Positions 13,548 to 25,123 of a DNA stretch of 64,000 nt are shown piece by piece (position 1 is the stretch's first letter; every line of letters starts with the position of its first letter). Source of the DNA: Eleginops maclovinus (lineage: Eukaryota; Chordata; Actinopteri; Perciformes; Eleginopidae); the NCBI RefSeq assembly GCF_036324505.1, contig NC_086362.1, positions 12,661,453-12,725,452 on the forward strand, in the 5' to 3' direction. The position numbers and the translations under genes were made by a program. The notes under the pieces are model-generated. The model did not search any database. It saw nothing but the letters and a program-made list of their open reading frames with translations, and had not been told where the DNA came from.

Positions 13548-13853
13548 ACTATATGATCTTTTTTTTTCTTTAAGTTTATGAAAAAAGGAAAACAATCTGG
13601 TAATTTATGAATCATTTATATTGTAGGTCTTCATTTTTATATTACGAAGCACATATTAGAATAAATTCCCCAACTTATGTAATTATATTCTAACCTTAGC
13701 ATATTCCAGATATAAAAAAGTGTCCGCCTTTGTGATTTGGCGCTAAAGGGGAAAAATCCAGACCTATTGAAACTGATCACTGTATTTTTTTTTCTCCTCC
13801 AGGCAGTTTTGACCCCCCTTTGCTGCTCACAGTGGACCCGGTTCTGACTGACC

Positions 13854-15977
13854 ATGATTGGGTACCACAAAGCCTCAAGTGCCCTTACCCTCCTAGTCCT
13901 CCTGACAGGGGCTTCCCTCCCCCGGCTGTCCACCCCCAGCCCGATCAACATCCCCAGAGATGTCGTTAAGCCACACGGAGATCCTCCTCCTGTAAGGGAA
14001 GAGGAGAGGCGATCGATACAGAAAGAAGAGGCAGAGGAAGAAGAAGATGAGCTCTTTAAAGATGTGGATCCCAAAACACTAGCGGCGGTTTTACTGGAGG
14101 CACTAAATCGCTCACAAGCGGAGAAAAGAAGGGAGGGAGGGGAGCGCGATGGGATGAGAGAAGACATAAATGCTGATATGGGTGAAGTTAATAATGAAGA
14201 CGAAGCGAGCAGAGAAGTGAGAACGATGGAGGGATCAGACAGAGACAGAGATGGACGGAAAGAGTTAGAGCTTCTGATGGCAGCGCAAGGAAAGGAGCGG
14301 GAAAAACAGGAAGAAGAGGAGAGGAAGAAAGCTCAGGAGGAAGAGGAAAGGATGACGGAAAAAGTGACGAGTCGTACTACAAGTCAAACAATCCAGGTGC
14401 AAACGGAGAAGCCCGCCAGTCGAGATGGAACAGGGGACAACAGTCAGGGTTCTGCCCCCCAGAACCCAGAACAAGAGAGCAATGAGGAGGAGCAGCTCAG
14501 CCCCGAGGAGCTGAAGAACCTGGAGACCATGATGAAGGAGTTTCCACGTTTGAACGCGGCTACTAAAAGGGAAGGAGATTCAGAGCAAACCCAGAGAGAA
14601 AGCAGAGGTTACAGCAGCTACAACGACGTCATCCAAAAAGGCAACGACCTCGCCATCTCCAAGAAGAAACTGAAATGGCAGGAAGAGACGCAGAAAGGCT
14701 TGAACATCCCAACATTCAGGGGAGGCAACTTCATGGATGACTTTGAGGACAATAACGCTGGCAGTAATGCAGCACAGTCCAAGCCTCCGTCAGATCAGGA
14801 GGCCATGGAAGAAGATGAACCGGAGGAGGAGGAGGAGGAGGAAGACGAGGAGGTGCTGAGTCCTGAGGAGGAAGAGGCTCGAGCTAAGGCGGAGCAAGAG
14901 GAGATGAGAAGGCAGGCGGCCGAGGCCCAGAAAGCCAAGATGGAGGAGGAGAAGTTGGCGGATATCGCCTCGGACATGCTGCTGCGCTACATGGTCAAAC
15001 AGAACAACGGGAACAAGAAGTACACCTCGTCTCTGTCCAACGCCGCCGAGGACAAGAGGTCCAACGAGGAGCAGGAAGTGACCGAGGAAGACGATATCGA
15101 TCCCCAAACTATAGACAAGCTGATCGAGATCTCCAACAAACTCCACCTCCCCGCCGACGACGTAGTGGATATCATCAGCGACGTGGAGAAGAAGAAGAAG
15201 AAAGACGTGTCGCCTGAGATGCCTCCTCGATGGCAACGACCTCCGACTCCGCTGTCTTCGTCCTACTCATCAATCAACGGCTATACAATACCACAGATTC
15301 CCGATCAATACCCGGTTTCCAAGCAACCCTCTCCAGCTGTCAATCTCCTAAAAAACTGGTTACAGGAAAAAACGCAAACAAAATCGCAGGATCTCTGGAG
15401 CAAACCTGGAAAGCCTCTTCTAGCCAATCCCAACCGTTGGCCCAAACCTCAGAAGTCGTACAAACAGGATCTTTGGCTCCAATCGCCCGAGCCGGTTTGG
15501 ACTGGTTACCCTTCGTACCCCTACAAATACCCTTCCTATTACCAGAGGAAGCAGTACTCAGAGTACTACCCTTTCTATTTCCCTACTGCCCCCAGACCCA
15601 AACCCCGTTACTATGTCACCAAACCTGCCCTCAACCCCAACAACTACCTGAGTAACTCCGTGGACGACACCTACTCTTTCCCTCCCAGACGCCGTTACCA
15701 TAGCTGGGTCCAACCTCGGCTGAGGAGCCCCCCCGTAGGCCCCCAGCAGAGGCCCTTCTACAGCAGCTATCGCTTTCAGCCCTATCCCAAACCACGTTCC
15801 CCTCCCAGAATGCGCATGATCGCTCCCCAACAGAAGTTCTATTACTCACCAGCGGCACCTGCAGTGGTGAGAAATGAAGATTTTTACGTTGCTGGAAAGA
15901 AGCCAGACAGCAGTAACCGTGACGATCTAGAGAAATACATAGAGCAGATTCTCATGAAGAGACCGATGCTAGACTGA
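13854..15977 (+). CDS. vgf: Neurosecretory protein VGF precursor
   Basis: Secreted granin-like prohormone of neurons and endocrine cells, stored in dense-core vesicles and cleaved into bioactive peptides. The 707-codon frame lies in one exon (acceptor at 13801-13802; ATG at 13854, stop TGA at 15975-15977). A signal peptide covers residues 1 to about 22 (hydrophobic ALTLLVLLTGA). Islands shared with mammalian VGF are ELFKDVDPKTLAAVLLEAL (about 66-84), KLADIASDMLLRYMV (about 366-380), the NERP-like segment DPQTIDKLIEISNKLHLPAD (about 415-434), the PPRRRYHSW processing site (about 609-617) and DLEKYIEQILMKRP near the C-terminus. Dibasic sites (KRR, KR, RRR) separate acidic Glu-rich stretches from a Pro/Tyr-rich C-terminal third. 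It is longer than human VGF (about 615 residues). The upstream CRE suggests cAMP/neurotrophin induction. No break seen. Confidence 0.95.
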   Translation: MIGYHKASSALTLLVLLTGASLPRLSTPSPINIPRDVVKPHGDPPPVREEERRSIQKEEAEEEEDELFKDVDPKTLAAVLLEALNRSQAEKRREGGERDGMREDINADMGEVNNEDEASREVRTMEGSDRDRDGRKELELLMAAQGKEREKQEEEERKKAQEEEERMTEKVTSRTTSQTIQVQTEKPASRDGTGDNSQGSAPQNPEQESNEEEQLSPEELKNLETMMKEFPRLNAATKREGDSEQTQRESRGYSSYNDVIQKGNDLAISKKKLKWQEETQKGLNIPTFRGGNFMDDFEDNNAGSNAAQSKPPSDQEAMEEDEPEEEEEEEDEEVLSPEEEEARAKAEQEEMRRQAAEAQKAKMEEEKLADIASDMLLRYMVKQNNGNKKYTSSLSNAAEDKRSNEEQEVTEEDDIDPQTIDKLIEISNKLHLPADDVVDIISDVEKKKKKDVSPEMPPRWQRPPTPLSSSYSSINGYTIPQIPDQYPVSKQPSPAVNLLKNWLQEKTQTKSQDLWSKPGKPLLANPNRWPKPQKSYKQDLWLQSPEPVWTGYPSYPYKYPSYYQRKQYSEYYPFYFPTAPRPKPRYYVTKPALNPNNYLSNSVDDTYSFPPRRRYHSWVQPRLRSPPVGPQQRPFYSSYRFQPYPKPRSPPRMRMIAPQQKFYYSPAAPAVVRNEDFYVAGKKPDSSNRDDLEKYIEQILMKRPMLD

Positions 15978-16506
15978 AAGGGCTGGGAAAAGAGCGGGAA
16001 TAGGAGAAAAGAGAGAAAATGTATCTCTATGATTTAGTTTTGCTGGTTTTGTTTTACATATGTCTCTTTCTCCTTTTTTAAATGGTTGTTGGCATTCAGG
16101 AGGACTTTTTACAGAGGTAGTCTGAATAAAATGTACCTTTTGTAGGAAAATGAAGGGAAAGATACACATCTGCATTCCTCTGTGAAGGAGGGGAAATGGG
16201 ATGAAGGCGTCCTGTTGGAAAGCATGACTCATGCTAGAACTCTTCATCCAAACTCCCGGCATGACAACATTCTCCATATGGACATTTTACAATGCCAACA
16301 AAGGAGGACGCTTAGATATGTTGTTACATGTACCTTTTAAAAATATATTTTCACAGTCAAAGAGTCGGAAACAACAAAGGCAGTGGTGGATGCTGGGAAA
16401 TGTTTGATGGCTGTTGGAATTTACTGTCTTAACTGAGATTTTTGTGTATTTTTCTCAGGCAGGGACATTTTTAAAATGATTTATCAATACAGTATATTTC
16501 CGACTC

Positions 16507-16832
16507 TACACTAAATGGCCAAAACTATGTGGACGGCAAACATTTCGGTCATGTGTAATCAGACACAAGAGCATTATGAAGTTCCAATATCAACACCAAC
16601 TTTCGGCTTCTACTTTCCACGTCTATAAGTATGGGATAAAAGAAAATCAAGTAGTCGGAGACGCCAATATCTGTTGACCTTGTAGATGAACCGCGACAAG
16701 TGGTGGCCTAGCGATTGACTGCTCATATGTCCTCCAACAAAACAGTCACTATTTCACAATTTCCTTTCATTGGACCGAAGGAGCCCAAACCTGGATAAAC
16801 AGGTGTCTGTATACTTTTGGCCATGTAATGTA
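16507..16832. mobile_element. MITE-like element, Tc1/mariner-type ends
   Basis: The left end reads ctaaatggccaaaactatg (16511-16529). The right end reads atacttttggccatgtaatg (16811-16830), whose reverse complement gives cattacatggccaaaagtat, so the termini are inverted repeats. Both ends abut TA (16507-16508 and 16831-16832). The roughly 325-bp interior has no reading frame. Teleost genomes carry many non-autonomous elements whose ends contain 'tggccaaaagtatgtggac'; this copy is mutated. Confidence 0.65.
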
Positions 16833-19779
<2,947 letters not shown>

Positions 19780-20252
19780 GCACACATTAGACATATGTAT
19801 GCATGCATGTACACAAAACAATAAGATGATCAAACATATTCATGTGCATTTTCAAAATGCATCAGCACGCTCATTAAAATCTGCTGGCATCAATTAACAA
19901 GTATGCTTACATGGCCTTAAAAATACATGATTCTCTCTCTCCCACACTCCCCCCCCCCCCCACACACACATTAGACATACACAATAAATAATAATCACAC
20001 ACACACACGCACTAATTTTAGTTGGTTGTCATGTTATGGGATTTGGGGAAGTTTGCACATTAGAGTTTACATTATCAAGCTATTTCAGACCAATTTGCGA
20101 GTTATTTTCGGAATAACAACAAACTACAACCTGTACCCCCCCCCACCCCTTCCTATAGTGGAAACCTTTTTTAGCTCTCGGAAGGCACATTCAGTGTATC
20201 TATCCATAACAATACAATTTTGTATAACTTCTCAGCAGTAAACACTCGTTTT

Positions 20253-20313
20253 GACGTCATGATGCAATCAATTGAAACCAATGGTAGTGAGGCTGAGCGG
20301 TCAAAAGCGCTGG
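20253..20313 (+). pseudogene. tRNA-Leu 5'-half pseudogene with matching 5' flank
   Basis: Positions 20283-20313 match the first 31 bases of the intact tRNA-Leu at 22122 at 26 of 31 positions, through the D-arm to the start of the anticodon stem (gagcggtc...gcgctgg). The preceding flank gacgtcatgat at 20253-20263 is identical to 22091-22101 upstream of the intact gene. The match ends after gcgctgg, so anticodon, variable arm and T-arm are absent. This indicates a local duplication and decay rather than chance. Confidence 0.65.
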
Positions 20314-20469
20314 CCATCAAAGAAGGGGAAGAAGGGGGCAGGAAAAAATGAGGGGAAAAGGCGAAAGAAAAGAAAAAAAGTGTCTTCCTTAAAACAATTT
20401 CCACTTGATTGATATATTAAAAGCTATCTGGGCACACATAGGAAACTTTGTAATGTTTTTTTTATTTTA

Positions 20470-20507
20470 TGGACACGCCACAGACAGGATTCGAACTCGT
20501 GAACTGT
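20470..20507 (-). other. tRNA T-arm-like segment (minus strand)
   Basis: The minus strand reads gagttcgaatcctgtctgtg, which contains a B-box-like ttcgaatcc. Without a matching A-box or cloverleaf in the same orientation I do not call a tRNA. It may be a tRNA- or SINE-derived remnant. Confidence 0.35.
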
Positions 20508-21029
20508 GGAACTACTTAAGTCTCTTCATGTTGACTCAATACAATGTATTTTATTTATATGTCATTTTTATTATCGAAAACATATATGTATGGCATGATT
20601 CCTTTTTACATCTCACACTTTCCTGAATGCCAACTACTGGGTAGAGGGTGTTTCCATAGCTGACCCTCATTCTGAAGCTTCAGCTCATGAATATCAGTGA
20701 CCACAATCTATAATTTAATTATAACTGAAAAATCCTCCTTAAATGATGATTATTTGCCTCTGGTACATAGCATGTTGTTTCTTTTTCTCAAATGTCAATA
20801 CGTTGTATGCTGCCGGTTGTAGAATGCAATTTCATCTTATTTTTCATTTGTTTTATCTATTTTTCTATATAGTATATATTCAAAAGTGTTTATTACCCTT
20901 CTCTGTTTCCATAAATGTGGCCTTCTATCACAGTTTTATGATTATTTTAAATATTATCGCTTGTTAAAAAGCACTTTGTTTTGGATTTCATTTGTGAAAA
21001 GTGCTATAAATAATAGTATATTAATAAAA

Positions 21030-21240
21030 CCCTATGATACGTTACTCAAGTGTATCTAAGTATAAATGTCATGTTTTTGTACTTAACTCTTTTCATTATA
21101 TGCATTTATTTTAGTCTACTACACTACATGCTAGAGGCAAATATTAGAAATGTTACTGCACTTATAAACACAGTACTTTTACTTGTAATGTAGCATTCTT
21201 TGTCTGGTATTAGTCCTTTCACTTAGGTAGGGGATCTGAT
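21030..21240. mobile_element. 'aagtaac' repeat, copy 2 (degraded fragment)
   Basis: Shows the diagnostic sequence order gttactcaag, tgtacttaactc, ctactacactacat, agaggcaaatatt, cttttacttgtaatg. It corresponds to internal parts of the repeat at 13096-13547, with both ends blurred. Confidence 0.5.
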
Positions 21241-22080
21241 TACTGCTTTCCAGAGGGAATGTCAATACAGAATGTTAATACTATACAAATGTTGTAAATC
21301 ATCACCACTATTAACGTGCTATTGTACACAAACTGTCATTAAAACACTTACTTCTACATCTGCTGTACACCAGTTTTATTTGTTCAGAGAGAAACATTTT
21401 TTAAATACTTTTTGAAACATTCAATTAAAACACACCACAAAATAAAATAAACACAACAAAGACTTAAAATAGAAATAATTGTATAAATACTGACATTAAT
21501 ATTCACAGCAAACTAAGACTAAATTATTACAAATTACAATACAACCATACGTTTCAATTATGAACTATATTACTATTTACAAAACAACGTATTATACACA
21601 AGGATTAACTATTCACAAAACCATTATTATTTACAAGTATTGAACATTTAAAAATACATGTTAAAAAACAACCATTTTAATAACCACTCTTAATAACTTT
21701 GATAGCTATGCACGCTTACGATGTGTGGGTCAGATAACAGAGCGTTTGTAATGTTATTAGCTGAATTAATCTGTATGATATCACGACACAACAGTTCAAA
21801 TGAGGTGTATACTAATAGTTATATCATAAACAACACTTCATACAGACTCACTATGTTCAAGACGACTTTTAAACTGTGATAGCGTCTGTTGTTTTCGGAA
21901 AAGCTAAAACATCGCCTTCTATGCTGAAACATTTCTCCACCGTGATAGGTCATAGTATTGGACGAATTTTGGAGCCACAAACGTAATTGGCCAAAGAATG
22001 TAGGAGCTCGCACTGTCATTGGCCAACAAAAGCCGGAGCTCGCAATCTCATTGGCCAATGTTCTCAACATTTCAAAAGAT
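21241..22080. other. Intergenic, no gene recognised
   Basis: AT-rich sequence upstream of the tRNA gene. Three near-identical 'attggcca' motifs occur at about 21987-22057 (cgtaattggccaa, gtcattggccaa, ctcattggccaa), each alongside ggagctcgca-like sequence, which suggests a degenerate tandem repeat of about 34 bp. Confidence 0.45.
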
Positions 22081-22121
22081 TAGACTTTATGACGTCATGA
22101 TACAAGAACATTAAGTCAATT

Positions 22122-22203
22122 GGTAGCGTGGCCGAGCGGTCTAAGGCGCTGGATTAAGGCTCCAGTCTCTTCGGGGGCGTGGGTTCGAATCCCACCGCTG
22201 CCA
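22122..22203 (+). tRNA. tRNA-Leu (anticodon AAG)
   Basis: An 82-nt cloverleaf can be drawn. The acceptor stem GGTAGCG pairs with CGCTGCC (one G-U), with discriminator A at 22203. The D-arm contains the A-box (tggccgagcggtc). The anticodon stem CTGGA/TCCAG has loop TTAAGGC, giving anticodon AAG. A long class-II variable arm (about tctcttcggggg) and a T-arm GTGGG/CCCAC with the B-box ggttcgaatcc complete it. No intron. A six-T run follows at 22207. It should serve CUU/CUC leucine codons after A34 deamination. Confidence 0.97.
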
Positions 22204-22206
22204 GTA

Positions 22207-22212
22207 TTTTTT
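22207..22212 (+). terminator. RNA polymerase III terminator (T6)
   Basis: Six T residues start four bases after the tRNA-Leu discriminator base, the usual Pol III stop signal. Confidence 0.8.
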
Positions 22213-23092
22213 CCTAATATGTATTTAAAAAATATCTATTTACGTTTCTTTTGCCAAAAGTACAACTCGTCATACCCCAAATGTAGTGCCTGTCCAATTT
22301 CATTATAGATCCCATTAGTAAGCCAGTGTGGTTTCTCAAAGTTGCAGTTTGTTGGATTTCCTGTAGTACATTTTTAATAACCGTAATTTATATGACGAAT
22401 CTTGTTAGAAAATGTACACCGCCTATAAAGGAAGCAATACAACATACTGTATTATTAAATAGAAGATACATATTACATTACAATCCCTGTGAGTAAAAGT
22501 CAGGGCGAATTGTTCCCACAACGAATTGAGGAACCCGGAAACAGTTAGTCTCCTTGCTTTCAAAATAAAACGAGAAAGGATTTTGACAGTTCACTTTTAT
22601 TTGAACATGTTGAATGTTGATTAGAGGTTATTTCTAGTGAAGCATTTGCATTTAAAAAGTGCAATTCTATATGTACTTTTCTTTTCTCTGTCTTGAACGA
22701 AAGTTTAATAATTTTAACTGCAAACTTGTTTGTCAATCTATGTAAATAAAAGGTCACAATCCAGGAAAAAACGACTTAAAAATTACAAGGGGCATTTCAA
22801 TTTGAAGATGTTGTTGCAACACGTTTTAAATAAATTAGGTTAAGGGATCTTTAAAACATTGCGGATGACGCTTTTACTGTGAAAATATTGCTCCGGAAAC
22901 GACCATCCCACGTTTCGTTGTCGTTACAGCCAAACGCAGGCGGGTTGTGAGAAAAGATGGTTAAGGCAAGTGTTTCAGGTAAAATAAAGGGTTTTAACCA
23001 GTTAGAAACGGTAATAACTCATCCAGTTTACGAGAAGAACTAGTCAGATATTTTTTCTGTCAGTTCAGGTTGTACCCGTGATATAATTTGAG
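22213..23092 (+). other. snapc2 upstream region and probable 5'UTR
   Basis: No gene is seen between the tRNA and snapc2. Close to the start codon a possible small 5'UTR intron can be read: donor tttcag|gtaaaa at 22979 and acceptor agttcag ending at 23068, 90 bp. The ATG at 22957 upstream would open only a very short frame. There is no obvious TATA box. Confidence 0.4.
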
Positions 23093-25085
23093 ATGAAGCC
23101 TCCTCCGCGTAAACGGACTAAACGCACCCCGAGTTTTGAACCATCACCGGCTCCACGGAAAGTGTCTGGTCAGTGGCAGCTGGCCGAGCGGAGGAAGCTC
23201 CTGAAAGCCCTGAAAGACCTCGCCAAGACCAACAGCCTCAACGAAGACATTGACTGTGAATTCCTGAGAAAATATGTGCCAACCCGGTCCATCTCAGAGG
23301 TACAATGAGAATCAAATAAAAACCGTCCATAATCCAAGACTCAAGGTTTTAAGGTTGTATTGGTAATATGCACAGCCATGATCGAGGCTAGCCCCTTTTA
23401 GGGGTGCTTCAGCACCCCTAAATTGAAGCTCAGCACCCCTAAAACGTGCAGTAAAAAATGTTGTTATTCTAAAAATGTTGTTCGTCTTTGACAAGCTTAA
23501 ATAATATCCAAAACATACTCCGTTTACCAGTTAGCTCCGTTAGCGCCGTTAGCTGCGTTAGTGCCGTTAGCTGCGTTAGCTCCGTTAGCGCGGCTACAGT
23601 CGAACATGAGCGGTCTGTTTATTAAACGAAAAGAGCAGCGCTACAAATAACCAGCGTACCTATGTACTGCGTATGTGTGTCTCTGTTGTTAAAGTTCAGC
23701 ATTACTTTCGAGACTCATTTTAACAATCGGAAGTCATGTAAACATGATGTCACTCGCGTCTTTTTCCGGTCAGTCGTCATGGAAACATGACGCTCTCAGG
23801 TCTGTCAGTGTGCAGCGTTTGGACCAGAGAGAAAACAAACGTGTGTACAATAGGGATGTGCATTTCTGGGAAAAATACTATTCTTGTTCGCTGACAAGTA
23901 TTCGGATATTATTCGATAGTCAATTCTTCTTCCAAAACAAATACTTTTTTGTCAAATACAGGGATTTCCACTTGTATATTTATTATTAAAAGAGAAAGGA
24001 CCATATGACCCCAAGTCTCACGGCAGATAGGCCTACTATAATAATCCCTGTCGATATGTGTATGTGTATGTGTGGCCTGCCAGTGAACAATGGATATACG
24101 CCAGTTCTCCAAAAGAAAAAAGACAGATTCAGGTGAGAGATAGGGACAGTCCATAATGACCTCTGTCTTGTTTTTTTCTGAAAAGTGTTAAGCTGAAGTA
24201 ACAGATAATATAAACCAGCTATCTGTATGTTGCATGAAATTAGTGCCAAGGGAAAGGGAGAAACATGGAGATGGAGAAGGAGAAAGGGAGGGCATGCAGG
24301 AAGAACCAGGTGAGAAAACAACAACAATAAATTGACATATAGTGAATAGTGGCAAGCAAAACAGTAACCACTCATACTCCTATACTAACGTATTGGCATT
24401 AAGTAGCCTATATTGCGTTTACTTTTTGTAACACATTATTTTACACCACATCTTTTCATATTAAAGGAGGAGGAGATGAACAGGGAGAGTCCCAAGGGGA
24501 TGAGAGGGAAAGAAAAGAAGAGACAGAGCAACATACTAGATCTGTTCAGATTTAGGGGCCAAGGATACCGGTCCTAAACAGTTAAAGCTTTCTCAATACC
24601 CTCATACTCAGTTTGGCACACAAAAAAGAGCCTTTCAAAAACAGTGGTTCAAAATATATAAATATATATATGTGTGTGTGTGTACTATAAACAGATATGT
24701 ATGGCAGATGTGTATAATATATATATAGACTCATTTCACTCCAGGGTGGTAGCAGGCCACCCCAAATAGTCAGTCAGAGCACATTCTGATGTACAGTTTT
24801 CAAAATAAAAGACCGTATGAGCTATCGTCCCTCTGTTTTTAGATAACAATAAATAAAAAACTTTCCATAATCAAAGACTCATAAATGAATCCCTTCCATT
24901 GTTTCAGATCAACACTATGGTGGAACTTCTGAAGAGCCAGGTGATCTCCTTCGCAAGCCAAGAACTGAAGAAGAAGACACGGCAGGAGAAGGACAGGAAG
25001 CCCATCGAGGTGTGGACACAAATGGCCTCTCTGGTGGCTGGAACCAACGAAAACCCCATTATTGATACTTTCTCTCAGGTACGGC

Positions 25086-25123
<38 letters not shown>

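Larger units (their letters stand above)
11585..13802 (+). other. vgf intron 1
   Basis: Intron between the predicted noncoding exon and the coding exon, ending in a long pyrimidine tract and cctccag at 13796-13802. It contains an ATC trinucleotide array and one complete copy of the 'aagtaac' interspersed repeat. No other gene recognised. Confidence 0.6.

Noticed and set aside
13637..14474. Minus-strand frames over the vgf start
   Set aside because: Shadows of the vgf coding exon in low-complexity Glu-rich codons; no conserved motif.
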